In this document: one piece after another, positions 49,857 to 59,300 of the stretch
How the letters are laid out: each line of letters begins with the position of its first letter
Numbering within the stretch: the first letter of the stretch is position 1
Assembly: GCF_000717745.1 (NCBI RefSeq)
Contig: NZ_JOBH01000020.1
Coordinates: forward strand, 1 to 64,000
Origin: Streptomyces violens
Lineage (GTDB): Bacteria; Actinomycetota; Actinomycetes; Streptomycetales; Streptomycetaceae
Direction: 5' to 3'
DNA: 64,000 nt
Program-made: the position numbers and the translations under genes
The notes under the pieces: generated by a model
Seen by the model: only the letters and a program-made list of their open reading frames with translations
Databases searched by the model: none
Told to the model about the DNA's origin: nothing

Positions 49857-51350
49857 CTACCCGTCGGCCTCCCGGGACGGCACAGGCGCCCGCCGGAGTG
49901 CCTGCTCCTGGGCGTACGACCGGAGGTAGGACACCACCGTATTCGTGACGGCCACCAGTGGCACGGCCACCACCGCACCGCCGATGTCCGCGATCAGCCC
50001 GCCCGCGGCGACCGAGAGGATCACGGCCAGCGGGTGCACCCGGACGGCCCGGCCCAGGATGAACGGCTGCAGGATGTGGCCCTCGATCTGCTGCACGGCC
50101 AGCACGACCACCAGCACCATCAGGGCCGTGAACACGCCCTGCGTCACCAGCGCGACCACGCACGCCAGCGCGCCCGAGACCACCGCGCCCACCAGCGGGA
50201 TGAAGGCGAAGAGGAAGATGAACACCGCGAGCGGCACGGCGAGCGGCACGTTCAGGAAGTACAGCCCGATGCCGATGAAGATCGCGTCGATCAGCGCCAC
50301 GATCACCGTGCCCCGCACATACGCGGTCAGCGTCCGCCAGGCCCGCGGCCCGGCCCCCGCCACGCCCTCGCGCGCCGCGCTCGGCACGAGCTTCAGCAGC
50401 CACTCCCAGATGCGCCGCCCGTCGAAGAGCAGGAAGAGCGTGGTGAACATCGCCAGCAGGATGCCGGTGAGCATCTCGATGACGACCGTGACGCCTTCCA
50501 GGCCCGCGCTGGTGATCTCCTCGGTGTTCGAGCCGATCGCGTCCTGGAGGTTCTTCGCGATGTCGTTGATCTGACCCTCGGTCACATGGAACGGGCTCCT
50601 CAGCAGCCAGTCCTTCAGCTCGCTGATGCCGTCCTGGACCCGGCTGGAGACCGAGTCGATGTTGTCCATGACCTGCCAGACCACGAACCAGCCGACCAGG
50701 CCCATGATGATGAAGCCGGTGATGAAGGTGATGGCCGTCGCCGGGCCTCTGGGCAGCCCGCGGTGCTTGAGCCAGGCCACGGTCGGCTGCAGCAGCGCGG
50801 TGATCAGCAGCGCCGCTACGAACGCCAGCACCACGAGCTGGATGCCGGTGATGGCCCGCGCGATGACGTACACGGCAGCGGCCAGGACGAGCAGCCGCCA
50901 GCCCGCCTCGGCGGCGACCCGTATCCCCCACGGCACCGCGTCCACGGGCTCGGGCCGGGACGGCACGGCGGGCGCGTACGCGGGCGGCGCGGGCACGGAC
51001 GCCGGTACAGCGGCCCCGTCGGCCTCCTGAGGGGGCGTCGACGGCTTTGAGGGTACTGGGGCGACTGCAGCGGCTTCTGTGGCGTCAGAGGCGCCCGTGG
51101 CGCGCGTAGCGCCCCCGTCCTCCGAAGGGGTACCACCGGGCCGCGCGGCCTCCGTTGGGGTATCGCCGGGCACGACAGGCGGCTCCAGCGGCATGGGCGG
51201 CACCGCGTGGCCGCGCACCGCGCCGTTCCCCAGCCGGCCTTCGCCATCGGCCGCCGCGGCCTCCGTACGCCGGCGCCGTTCCTCCAGGCGCGCGGCGAGC
51301 CGCGTCAGGCCGGCCCCCGCGCCGCCGACCCACTGAGGCAGTCTGGACAT
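49857..51350 (-). CDS. AI-2E-family transporter
   Basis: A 497-residue membrane protein. About 150 disordered N-terminal residues rich in Pro, Ala and Ser precede about eight helices. The family core is visible: ITALLQPTVAWLKHRGLPRG, FIPLVGAVVSGALA near 385 and QQIEGHILQPFILG near 420. The ATG follows GAGGAAG. Members export autoinducer-2-like or other small molecules or ions; actual cargo in Streptomyces is unknown. Confidence 0.9.
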   Translation of the reverse strand: MSRLPQWVGGAGAGLTRLAARLEERRRRTEAAAADGEGRLGNGAVRGHAVPPMPLEPPVVPGDTPTEAARPGGTPSEDGGATRATGASDATEAAAVAPVPSKPSTPPQEADGAAVPASVPAPPAYAPAVPSRPEPVDAVPWGIRVAAEAGWRLLVLAAAVYVIARAITGIQLVVLAFVAALLITALLQPTVAWLKHRGLPRGPATAITFITGFIIMGLVGWFVVWQVMDNIDSVSSRVQDGISELKDWLLRSPFHVTEGQINDIAKNLQDAIGSNTEEITSAGLEGVTVVIEMLTGILLAMFTTLFLLFDGRRIWEWLLKLVPSAAREGVAGAGPRAWRTLTAYVRGTVIVALIDAIFIGIGLYFLNVPLAVPLAVFIFLFAFIPLVGAVVSGALACVVALVTQGVFTALMVLVVVLAVQQIEGHILQPFILGRAVRVHPLAVILSVAAGGLIADIGGAVVAVPLVAVTNTVVSYLRSYAQEQALRRAPVPSREADG

Positions 51351-51413
51351 GTCGCTTCCTCTTCCCCCCTCGGTCCCTCTCACTGTCGGGACGACGTTAC
51401 CTGTGCCGAAAGC

Positions 51414-51450
51414 GCGAAACCCCCGACCCTTGTACGGTCGGGGGTTTCGC
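51414..51450 (-). terminator. Terminator after the secreted transglycosylase gene
   Basis: A 15-bp perfect stem GCGAAACCCCCGACC with a 7-base loop, 23 bp past the stop of the gene at 51473. Confidence 0.9.
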
Positions 51451-51472
51451 GTCGCTGTACGGCGAGCCGGTC

Positions 51473-52186
51473 TTAGTACCAGCTGTTGGCCTGCCAGAAC
51501 GACCAGGCGCCGCAGGGGCTGCCGTAGCGGTCGTTCATGTAGCCCAGGCCCCACTTGATCTGGGTGGCCGGGTTGGTCTGCCAGTCGGAACCCGCGGAGG
51601 CCATCTTCGAGCCCGGGAGCGCCTGGACCAGACCGTAGGCGCCCGAGGAGGCGTTGACGGCCTTGTAGTTCCAGCCGGACTCGTGGTCCACGATGTTGCT
51701 GAAGCACTGGAACTGGTCGGCCGGCATCATCTGCCGGGCCATCGCCTGGGTCTCTGCGACCGTGTACGAAGCCTTGGTCGCGATGTCACCGAGAGCGCCG
51801 CGCTCGGCGGAGCGGCTGGCGGCCTGCTCCTTGGCCTCGGCACGCTCCTTGGCAGCCTGCTTCTCTGCCGCGAGCTGCCGCTCGGCCGCGTCCTTCTTGG
51901 CCTGTGCGCTCTCTGCTGCCGCCTTGCGGGCCGCCTCCTGGGCGGTCTTCAGGGCGGCGGCGTCCGCCTGGGTGGACTGGTCATCCGCCTGCTGCACGAG
52001 GGACGCCGTCTCCACCTGGGCCTGCTGGCCCATGGGGATGTCGGCGATCGTCGTGTCTGCGGCGGCGGCCTCGGTGTTGGCGACCGAGCCCGGCTCACTG
52101 CCCGACGCGACGCCGACGACGGCGCCGACTGTGGTGACCGCGGTGGCGGAGGCCACGGCGAATCCCCGGACCGAGATCCGGCTCAC
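51473..52186 (-). CDS. Secreted transglycosylase-like (SLT/Rpf-related) protein
   Basis: A 237-residue exported protein. Signal sequence is about residues 1-30. An Ala/Lys/Glu/Gln-rich coiled coil lies at about 65-130. The C-terminal lysozyme-like domain has the catalytic-type glutamate in VDHESGWN, then GAYGLVQALPGSKM and a final WSFWQANSWY. It probably cuts peptidoglycan glycan strands, as resuscitation-type and SLT proteins do. GTG 52186 follows GGAAGGA. A long structured leader with a palindrome lies upstream, so expression may be regulated. Confidence 0.9.
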   Translation of the reverse strand: MSRISVRGFAVASATAVTTVGAVVGVASGSEPGSVANTEAAAADTTIADIPMGQQAQVETASLVQQADDQSTQADAAALKTAQEAARKAAAESAQAKKDAAERQLAAEKQAAKERAEAKEQAASRSAERGALGDIATKASYTVAETQAMARQMMPADQFQCFSNIVDHESGWNYKAVNASSGAYGLVQALPGSKMASAGSDWQTNPATQIKWGLGYMNDRYGSPCGAWSFWQANSWY

Positions 52187-52640
52187 ACGTTTTCCTTCCA
52201 GCGTCGTCCGCGTAGGTGACCATCGCGGACGCAATCGTGCCCCTGGCGCTGTCCTCCGTATTGCTCCGTCCCCGAAGTGCGGGTGGGGCCGGCTGGTCAC
52301 AGGAGGCACTGGCCCGGTGCGTCCCCCTCGGGGGTCCGCGTGGTGCTCGGGCGGCATACGGCGAACGCTTTTCAGTTCTGTGGTTCTGCACCGCTGGGGG
52401 TGCCAAAGTGCCGTATGCGGGGCCTGACAGGTCCCAGACTCTGCCCGAAGCGGACGCGTGGAATCAATTCTCAGCCGGGTGTGAAAGCTCACACCTCGTT
52501 TACGCCATGGAGTTTCCGGATATCTCCGCGCGCGCCGACGCCGCCCGGCTAGGCTCTCTGGCTTCGCCGGACGGCGCAGGTCACACAACGGGTCGGAGCC
52601 GCGCTGACCTCCTCATTCGGGGCGCGGCCCCTATACAGGA
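52187..52640 (-). promoter_or_regulatory. 454-bp non-coding leader/promoter region of the transglycosylase gene
   Basis: No convincing gene on either strand. At 52478-52495 lies the palindrome GGTGTGAAAGCTCACACC, which fits the GTG-N6-CAC pattern of the Streptomyces Crp site. At 52354-52362 and 52410-52418 lie GCATACGGC and GCCGTATGC, able to pair across 47 bases. I looked for the c-di-AMP (ydaO) riboswitch seen before related genes and did not find its conserved blocks. Confidence 0.5.
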
Positions 52641-53963
52641 TCAGATACGCCCGTCCTCCAGCATTTCGGTCACCAGGGCCGCGATCGGCGACCGCTCCGA
52701 GCGGTTGAGCGTGATGTGCGCGAAGAGCGGATGACCCTTCAGCTTCTCCACGACGGCGACCACGCCGTCGTACCGCCCGACCCTCAGGTTGTCGCGCTGC
52801 GCGACGTCATGAGTGAGCACGACGCGCGAATTGGCGCCAATCCGGGACAGAACGGTCAACAGGACGTTCCGTTCCAGGGACTGCGCTTCGTCGACGATCA
52901 CGAACGCGTCGTGCAGCGACCGGCCGCGGATGTGGGTGAGCGGCAGCACTTCCAGCATCCCGCGCCCCACCACCTCCTCGATGACATCGGACGATGTCAC
53001 CGACGTGAGGGTGTCGAAGACGGCCTGCGCCCACGGGCCCATCTTCTCGGCCTCGGTGCCCGGGAGATACCCCAGATCCTGCCCGCCGACGGCGTACAGC
53101 GGCCGGAAGACCATCACCTTTCTGTGCTGTTGGCGCTCCAGTACGGCCTCCAGGCCCGCGCAGAGCGCCAGCGCCGACTTGCCCGTGCCGGCCCGGCCGC
53201 CCATCGAGACGATCCCGACCTCCTGGTCGAGCAGCAGGTCCAGCGCGATCCGCTGCTCGGCGCTGCGGCCGTGGATGCCGAACGCCTCCCGGTCGCCGCG
53301 CACCAGCCGCACCCGGCCGTCGGCCGTGACCCGGCCGAGCGCCTTGCCGCGCTCGGACTGGAGCACGAGCCCCGTGTGCACGGGCAGCTCGGCGGCCTCG
53401 GGAACGTACGCGCTCTCCACGGCGAAGAGGTCGTCGACCTCTTCAGCGGAGACCGTCAGCTCCTTCATGCCGGTCCAGCCGGAGTCCGTGATCGCCAGCT
53501 CGGCGCGGTACTCCTCCGCCAGCAGGCCGACCGAGGACGCCTTGATGCGCAGCGGCAGGTCCTTGGAGACGACCGTGACGTCGTACCCCTCGGCCTGGAG
53601 GTTGCGCGCGACGGCGAGGATGCGCGAGTCGTTGTCCCCCATCTGATAGCCGACGGGGAGGACCCCCGTATCGGAGTGGTTCAGTTCGACCCTCAGTGTG
53701 CCGCCGACCTCCCCGATCGGGATGGGGGCGTCCAGGCGACCGAACCGGACGCGGTACTCGTCCAGCAGGCGCAGTGCCTGCCGGGCGAAGTAACCGAGCT
53801 CGGGATGGTGCCGCTTGGCTTCCAGCTCCGTGACCACTACTACCGGCAGCACGACTTCGTGCTCCTCGAAGCGGGCCATGGCGCCTGGATCCGCCAGCAG
53901 GACGCTGGTGTCGAGGACGTAGGTGCGCCGGTCGGCCTCACGGCGCTGCTTGCTGTTCACCAC
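52641..53963 (-). CDS. phoH: PhoH-family PIN-ATPase (PhoH2-like)
   Basis: A 440-residue protein. The N-terminal PIN nuclease domain carries an early aspartate ([12 protein letters not shown]), [11 protein letters not shown] and [11 protein letters not shown]. The C-terminal PhoH ATPase has Walker A GRAGTGKS near residue 255 and Walker [11 protein letters not shown] near 355. PhoH2-type proteins unwind and cut RNA. Two adjacent GTGs (53963, 53960) are possible starts. Its neighbours on the same strand are uppS (upstream) and the transglycosylase (downstream). Confidence 0.92.
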   Translation of the reverse strand: MVNSKQRREADRRTYVLDTSVLLADPGAMARFEEHEVVLPVVVVTELEAKRHHPELGYFARQALRLLDEYRVRFGRLDAPIPIGEVGGTLRVELNHSDTGVLPVGYQMGDNDSRILAVARNLQAEGYDVTVVSKDLPLRIKASSVGLLAEEYRAELAITDSGWTGMKELTVSAEEVDDLFAVESAYVPEAAELPVHTGLVLQSERGKALGRVTADGRVRLVRGDREAFGIHGRSAEQRIALDLLLDQEVGIVSMGGRAGTGKSALALCAGLEAVLERQQHRKVMVFRPLYAVGGQDLGYLPGTEAEKMGPWAQAVFDTLTSVTSSDVIEEVVGRGMLEVLPLTHIRGRSLHDAFVIVDEAQSLERNVLLTVLSRIGANSRVVLTHDVAQRDNLRVGRYDGVVAVVEKLKGHPLFAHITLNRSERSPIAALVTEMLEDGRI

Positions 53964-54329
53964 GGGTGGACGAACCCCCTCGGATGAGGTCGGGGTGCGA
54001 CGGCGTCGCGGGGGATGGAGCCGGGCTCGGGCCGCGATGCGCGGGCCGGGCACCGGCCCTCCGCGTCGGCCGTGCGGTCCGCACGATCGTCCGTGATGCG
54101 CAAAGGGCCTCCCGGGCGGACGGCGGCATGCCGCCCGCTGCAGAGCGGCACCCACTGGACCTGGCTTTTCGGGTGCCGTCCTGGAAGGGATATTCCCGCG
54201 AACACCTGCTGCCATGCCCCGGCATATGACGCACAGCCAGTGAATTCGTGGTTACCGGTGAACGGCAGGCCCCATGTGACGTGTCCGGCCCCGTCCCTGA
54301 CAGGCCGTCGTCGTCCCCGTGGCTCGGGA
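53964..54329. other. Intergenic region between uppS and phoH, no gene seen
   Basis: 366 bp with open frames on both strands whose products look like shadow sequence (Arg/Pro/Gly-rich, no motif). An AT-richer patch near 54180-54260 may hold the phoH promoter. No hairpin terminator for uppS is clear. Confidence 0.5.
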
Positions 54330-55127
54330 TCAGACCCCGTAGCGCCGGTGGCGGTAGGCGTAGTCCCGCAGGGCACGCAGGAAATCCACCTTGCGGAACG
54401 CGGGCCAGAAGACCTCGCAGAAGTAGTACTCCGAGTGGGCGCTCTGCCACAGCATGAAGCCGGACAGCCGCTGCTCGCCGCTCGTGCGGATCACCAGGTC
54501 CGGGTCGGGCTGGCCACGGGTGTACAGGTGCTCGGAGATCTTCTCGACGTCGACGGTCTCGGCGATGTCCTCGACCGAGGCGCCGCGCCCGGCCTCGTCC
54601 AGCAGCAGCGAGCGGACCGCGTCCGCGATCTCCTGCCGGCCGCCGTAGCCGACCGCGACATTGACGACGATGCCGCCGATGTGGTCCGTGGCCTCCTCGG
54701 CCTCCTTCAGCACCTGCTGCGTGCCGGCGGGGAGGAGATCGCGGTTGCCGACGTGGTGCACCCGCCAGCGGCCGTCGGCCGCGAGCCGCCGCACGGTGTT
54801 CTCGATGATGCCGAGGAGCGGCTTCAGCTCCTTCTCCGGCCGGTCGAGGTTGTCCGTGGAGAGCATCCACAGGGTGACGACCTGGACGTCGGTCTCCTCG
54901 CACCAGCCGAGCATCTCTTCGATCTTCGCCGCGCCCGCCTGGTGGCCCTGCTCGGTGGTCAGACCGTCGGCGCGGGCCCAGCGGCGGTTGCCGTCCAGGA
55001 TGACGCCGATGTGCTTGGGCACCTGGGAGTGGTCCAGCCGGCGCTCCACCCGGCGCTCGTACAGCTTGTACACGAACTCCCGCACAACAGGGGGATACGG
55101 GATACCCATCCCGGAAGATCGCAGCAT
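54330..55127 (-). CDS. uppS: Isoprenyl (undecaprenyl-type) diphosphate synthase
   Basis: A 265-residue cis-prenyltransferase. The catalytic aspartate and phosphate-binding motif HIGVILDGNRRWA lies near residues 32-44, STDNL near 92, and DLVIRTSGEQRLSGFMLWQ near 215. It makes the long-chain lipid carrier for cell wall precursors. ATG 55127 follows GGAGGGG at good spacing; an internal ATG at 55109 is an alternative. Confidence 0.92.
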   Translation of the reverse strand: MLRSSGMGIPYPPVVREFVYKLYERRVERRLDHSQVPKHIGVILDGNRRWARADGLTTEQGHQAGAAKIEEMLGWCEETDVQVVTLWMLSTDNLDRPEKELKPLLGIIENTVRRLAADGRWRVHHVGNRDLLPAGTQQVLKEAEEATDHIGGIVVNVAVGYGGRQEIADAVRSLLLDEAGRGASVEDIAETVDVEKISEHLYTRGQPDPDLVIRTSGEQRLSGFMLWQSAHSEYYFCEVFWPAFRKVDFLRALRDYAYRHRRYGV

Positions 55128-55252
55128 GTGTGGTCCAGCCCCTCCGTGCCTATTTGGCGGTCGCCCCCGTCGCCTCAAGTCCGCAACTTTACGTCTCGGG
55201 TGTCGCAATGACCCAATCAGGTGTGTCACAACTCCGTGATAAGGAGATGGTC

Positions 55253-56287
55253 ATGACTGGCACCTCTGACTACCGCGCGGCAGATTCGCGCTACGACTCC
55301 ATGGAGTACCGCCGTACGGGCCGCAGCGGCCTGAAACTCCCGGCGATCTCTCTCGGACTCTGGCACAACTTCGGCGACGACCGCACTCTGGAGTCGCAGC
55401 GCGCGATCCTGCGGCGCGCCTTCGACCTGGGCGTCACCCACTTCGACCTGGCGAACAACTACGGCCCGCCGCCCGGCTCGGCGGAGCTGAACTTCGGCAA
55501 GATCTTCGCGCAGGACTTCCGGTCCTACCGGGACGAAATGATCCTTTCCACGAAGGCCGGATATCTGATGCACCCCGGTCCGTACGGAGAATGGGGTTCC
55601 CGGAAATACCTGCTCTCGTCGCTGGACGCGTCGCTTCGGCGGATGGGTGTCGATTACGTCGACATCTTCTACTCGCACCGATTCGACCCGGACACTCCGC
55701 TCGAGGAGACGATGGGCGCACTGGCTTCCGCGGTGCAGCAGGGCAAGGCGCTGTATGTGGGCGTTTCCTCCTACAACTCCGCGCAGACCCGCGAGGCGGC
55801 CCGCATTCTGCGGGAAATGGGCGTACCGGCGCTGATCCACCAGCCCTCGTACAGCATGATCAACCGCTGGACCGAGGACGACGGGCTGCTGGACACCCTG
55901 GAGGCGGCGGGCATGGGCTGCATCTCCTTCGCGCCGCTGGCCCAGGGGATGCTCACCGACAAGTACCTGCACGGCATCCCCGAGGGCTCGCGCGCCTCCC
56001 AGGGCAAGTCGCTCGACCCGGGCCTGCTCTCCGAGGACGTCGTGCGGCGGCTGCGCGGCCTGAACGAGATCGCGCAGCGCCGCGGCCAGTCGCTGGCGCA
56101 GCTCGCGCTGTCGTGGGTGCTGCGGGACGAACGGATGACGTCGGCGCTGATCGGCGCGAGCAGCGTGGCGCAGCTGGAGGCGAATGTCGCGGCGCTCGGC
56201 GGCGACAAGCTGACCGACGCGGAGCTGGCCGAGATCGATGAATTCGCGACCTCGACGGAGGGCGTGAACATCTGGGCGCGGCGGTAG
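55253..56287 (+). CDS. Aldo-keto reductase (L-glyceraldehyde 3-phosphate reductase-like)
   Basis: A 344-residue TIM-barrel reductase. The catalytic tetrad is visible: Asp and Tyr in FDLANNYGPP, Lys in LSTKAG and His in FYSHRFDP. LALSWVLRD and TSALIGAS are the NADPH-binding end. It matches the YghZ/MgrA group acting on aldehydes such as L-glyceraldehyde 3-phosphate or methylglyoxal. ATG 55253 is 6 bp after AAGGAG. Divergent from uppS; single gene with terminator. Confidence 0.92.
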   Translation: MTGTSDYRAADSRYDSMEYRRTGRSGLKLPAISLGLWHNFGDDRTLESQRAILRRAFDLGVTHFDLANNYGPPPGSAELNFGKIFAQDFRSYRDEMILSTKAGYLMHPGPYGEWGSRKYLLSSLDASLRRMGVDYVDIFYSHRFDPDTPLEETMGALASAVQQGKALYVGVSSYNSAQTREAARILREMGVPALIHQPSYSMINRWTEDDGLLDTLEAAGMGCISFAPLAQGMLTDKYLHGIPEGSRASQGKSLDPGLLSEDVVRRLRGLNEIAQRRGQSLAQLALSWVLRDERMTSALIGASSVAQLEANVAALGGDKLTDAELAEIDEFATSTEGVNIWARR

Positions 56288-56320
56288 GCCGCACCGGAAC
56301 GCCGCACCGGAACAAAAAAG

Positions 56321-56355
56321 CGGGCCGGTCCGTGGGGGGGATACGGACCGGCCCG
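56321..56355 (+). terminator. Terminator after the aldo-keto reductase
   Basis: A 13-bp perfect stem, CGGGCCGGTCCGT, 33 bp past the stop. Confidence 0.85.
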
Positions 56356-56990
56356 AGGGGGGGTTTCCACCATAACCCCGGTTGGGGCGTGCTGCGCGCA
56401 TCAGCGGCGGTCAGCCCGCGTGTCACGGAGTGGATCAAGGTGCGGCGAGGGCGCCGGAACGGTGCGCGAATTCCCTTAATGATCTTGAATTCGCGTACCG
56501 CCACCCGCTTCATGACGGGCCAGCGGCCTTAATGATCTTGTTCCGTACGGTGTCGGACCTGTCCCCCTCGGTCACATCATGAGCGTGACGGAGCTCTCGT
56601 CCCGCCGGTCACGGATACCCCGCAGGAGCGACACGGCTGCGATCGTCCGCTTGACGGACCCACGGCAGCCCCACGGAAAAGAGGGGGAAGCGCCCCGAGT
56701 GCGGCGCGGCGCACCCGGAGCGCGAGGCAATGACCGGACTTTTCCGGTCCTCGTATCGGACTTCACCGGTCGTCGTGCGATCGTTCCGTCTCGGTCCTCC
56801 GCGGCCCCCAATCCTCACGGCCCTCGGTCCCGGCCCTGCCGGGCAGCGGCGCGCCGCCGTGCCGCGCACCGGCTGGTGGCTCGTCGCCGCGGGTCCTGCC
56901 GTCCCCGGCGGCGGGGACGGGCGGCCCGGGTGATGCGCTTCCAGTCGATCGCCGCGGGCGGTGCGGAAACGACAATAGGGCACATACCGG
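56356..56990. other. 635-bp intergenic region with repeats, no gene seen
   Basis: Several open frames exist, but their products are Arg/Pro/Gly-rich and lack motifs. CCTTAATGATCTTG occurs at 56474-56487 and 56527-56540 as a direct repeat. The first copy lies inside an inverted repeat, GCGAATTC (56466-56473) and GAATTCGC (56487-56494). This AT-rich island stands out in its surroundings. Confidence 0.5.
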
Positions 56991-57800
56991 TCAGGCGGTG
57001 GCGTATCCCCCGAGGAGCAGGCCGAGCAGCGCGCCGAGGGCCATGAACGGGCCGAAGGGCATCGCGGACTTCCGGTACGCGCGCCGCACGATCATCAGCC
57101 CGATCCCGTACACCGAGCCCAGCACGAAGCCCGCGAACGCGCCGAGGAACAGCACGGTCCAGCCGTACCAGCCCAGCGCGATCCCCAGCGTCAGCGCCAG
57201 CTTGACGTCGCCGAAGCCCAGCCCGTCGGGCCGGATCAGGAAGAGCACGAAGTACGCGGCGGCCAGCGCGAGTCCGCCCAGGAGCGCGCCGGTCCAGGAC
57301 CCGCCGTGGCCGGGCAGCAGCGCGGCGGCCCCCAGGAGCGCGGCGGCGGCGCCGGCCGCCGGCAGGGTCAGCACGTCCGGCAGCCGGTGCACGGCCGCGT
57401 CGACCGTCGCCAGCAGCACCGCGACCGGCGCGAGCAGCAGCCAGACGGCCAGCTCGGGCCGGGCCCCGACGCCCGCGGCGAGCAGCGCGCAGGCCGCGGC
57501 GGTGACGAGGGGCGCGGTGGTGCGCGCGGGGCCGTAGGCCGGGCAGGGCGCGGGGGGTTCGGAGTCGGCGGAGTCGGGGGGTGCCGACGCGGGGACCATG
57601 ACGAGTGCGGCGGGCTCCACGGCCGGGCAGCGCGCGCGGCCCAGCCAGCCGCGTGCCACGCCGGTGATCGGGTGGCCCTGCGGACACGCCGTGCGCCGGG
57701 CCTCCTCGGGCTCGACGGCCAGGCGGTAGGCGGCGCGCGGCACGAGCAGCCCGGCAGCGGCCCCGTACACGGCGGCAAGGGCGATCAGGAGCGGATGCAC
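56991..57800 (-). CDS. Prepilin peptidase, A24 family
   Basis: A 269-residue membrane protease that removes the leader of Flp-type pilins. It has about seven helices. The first catalytic Asp is in TVDAAVHRLPD and the second in GFGDVKL (GxGD). An N-terminal zinc/methylase segment is only partly kept: ACPQGHP and RARCPA give two Cys pairs' worth of remnants. GTG 57800 is used; the frame continues upstream with poor sequence. It serves the flp pilin gene 3.5 kb to the right. Confidence 0.88.
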   Translation of the reverse strand: MHPLLIALAAVYGAAAGLLVPRAAYRLAVEPEEARRTACPQGHPITGVARGWLGRARCPAVEPAALVMVPASAPPDSADSEPPAPCPAYGPARTTAPLVTAAACALLAAGVGARPELAVWLLLAPVAVLLATVDAAVHRLPDVLTLPAAGAAAALLGAAALLPGHGGSWTGALLGGLALAAAYFVLFLIRPDGLGFGDVKLALTLGIALGWYGWTVLFLGAFAGFVLGSVYGIGLMIVRRAYRKSAMPFGPFMALGALLGLLLGGYATA

Positions 57801-57924
57801 CCCTCGACGGTACGGGCGATCACCGCACCGGTCATGGGCCCTGGGGCCCAACCACCGGCCACGCGGCCCTCGTACGGGCCGCGGCGGCGGTAACATCCCG
57901 GCCCGGCGTACGGGAGGGGACACC

Positions 57925-58293
57925 ATGGGCAAGTGGCGGGACGGCCGGGGGCGGCTGCGGATCGTGGACGGGGAACGGGGCGGGGACAGGGACGTTCCCG
58001 TGGAGATCGCGGCGTCCTATCGCGCCAGGACCCGCGGGCTGCTGGGCCGGGACGGCATCGAGGGGGCCGTCCTGCTGACGCCCGCGAGCAGCATCCACAC
58101 CTTCCGGATGCGCTTCGCGATCGATGTCGCGTACCTGGACCGGCAGCTGACCGTCCGGGCCGTCCGCACCATGCGGCCGAACCGGCTCGGCCGCCCCCGG
58201 CTGCGCGCCCGCCACGTCCTGGAGGCCGAGGCGGGCGCGATGGCCGGCTGGGGCCTCCGGCCGGGCGCCCGCCTGACGATCGAGACCTGCTAG
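57925..58293 (+). CDS. DUF192 family protein
   Basis: A 122-residue protein. ARTRGLLGRDGIEGA and SSIHTFRMRFAIDVAYLD are the DUF192 signature. The fold is a small beta barrel with unknown activity. DUF192 genes occur next to Tad pilus genes in many actinobacteria. Divergent from the prepilin peptidase. Confidence 0.9.
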   Translation: MGKWRDGRGRLRIVDGERGGDRDVPVEIAASYRARTRGLLGRDGIEGAVLLTPASSIHTFRMRFAIDVAYLDRQLTVRAVRTMRPNRLGRPRLRARHVLEAEAGAMAGWGLRPGARLTIETC

Positions 58294-58322
58294 CCGGTCA
58301 TCGCGTCACCGCAAAAAGAGGT

Positions 58323-59063
58323 TCACCACTTCGCGCGGTCCATCGGGCACGGCAGTTCCTCCAGCGCACCGGCCTTGCGGAGCAGCCCGTTGACCGCGAG
58401 CACATGGTCGGCGTCCGGCGCTGTGCCGTCCGGCCGGCCGAGGTCGATGACCAGGCCGCCGTGCTCGGTGTACGCCCGGCGCCCCGGTACGTCCTCCGGG
58501 ACCAGTGCCCGGCGGCGGCTGGAGAGGTACACGGCCCGGCCGCAGCGCGGCGTGGAGTTGTCGAGCTCGTACTCCTTCTCCAGCGCGCCGAGGAGGTCGT
58601 CGTCGGCGATGTCGCCCCAGTCCGCGTCCCACTCCTCCGCGATCGCGGTGAGGACCTCGGGGAGCCGGGTGACCAGCGGCGCAGAATCGTTCAGGTCGGC
58701 GGAGCGGACCGTGATGACGGCGGTCTGCGGTGCGAACGCCGGGGTCCCGCCGGCCCCGACGCTCAGGGTGATGATCGGCCGGCCGGGCCGGGCCGCGACC
58801 AGCACGGCGGAGTACCCGATCGTGGCGGCGTCGTCCTGGGGGTTGACGCGCGAGAGGTACGAGGCGAACCACGCCGCGTCCACGTTCTCGGGGTTCTCGG
58901 GCAGCTGCTCCGCCTGTCCGACCGCCTCGGCCCGCCAGCCCGCGAAGTCCTCCGGCGCGATCCTCGCCAGCCGCCGCAGGAGTCGCAGCCAGCGCTCGGC
59001 GAGCTGGTCCGGGCTCTCCTGCCGCGGGCCCCAGACACCGCCGACCGTCAGATCCAGTGTCAC
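58323..59063 (-). CDS. Imm52-like immunity protein
   Basis: A 246-residue soluble protein starting at GTG 59063, 5 bp after GGGAG. GVWGPRQESPDQLAERWLRL at the N-terminus and HGGLVIDLGRPDGTAPD near the C-terminus resemble the Imm52 group of polymorphic toxin immunity proteins, as recalled from related Streptomyces proteins. No toxin gene is adjacent, so it is an orphan here, lying between DUF192 and the Tad-associated OmpA gene. Orphan immunity genes can protect against toxins of neighbouring strains. Confidence 0.65.
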   Translation of the reverse strand: MTLDLTVGGVWGPRQESPDQLAERWLRLLRRLARIAPEDFAGWRAEAVGQAEQLPENPENVDAAWFASYLSRVNPQDDAATIGYSAVLVAARPGRPIITLSVGAGGTPAFAPQTAVITVRSADLNDSAPLVTRLPEVLTAIAEEWDADWGDIADDDLLGALEKEYELDNSTPRCGRAVYLSSRRRALVPEDVPGRRAYTEHGGLVIDLGRPDGTAPDADHVLAVNGLLRKAGALEELPCPMDRAKW

Positions 59064-59300
59064 GTCAGCTCCCACTCAGGTGTTCCGTATATTGCCTTTC
59101 GTCGCCGCACCTGCGGGCTGTTGCCGCGGGTACGCCGCCCGGCGCGTACGGCAGCCCTCAGGCCGGCGCCCGCCCGGTCCGGATGCACGCTGTCATCCGC
59201 CCCCGGGCCGCGTCGAGTCCGGCCTGGGCCTTCTTCACCACCTTCACGGGGATATGTGGTGTCTCTTCACATCGAGGCGCCCGTCACGGCCGCCGGGCGG

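Noticed and set aside
52187..52640. c-di-AMP (ydaO) riboswitch before the transglycosylase gene
   Set aside because: Expected in related genes, but the conserved GGGGTGAA and CCGAA-type blocks could not be found.
52216..52734. Plus-strand frame of 172 codons over the transglycosylase leader
   Set aside because: No recognisable fold and it runs into antisense of phoH.
53957..54376. Frame of 139 codons between phoH and uppS
   Set aside because: Low-quality sequence overlapping uppS in another frame; no ribosome site or motif.
56579..57046. Plus-strand frame of 155 codons in the geneless stretch
   Set aside because: Arg/Pro/Gly-rich composition and overlap with the prepilin peptidase gene in antisense.
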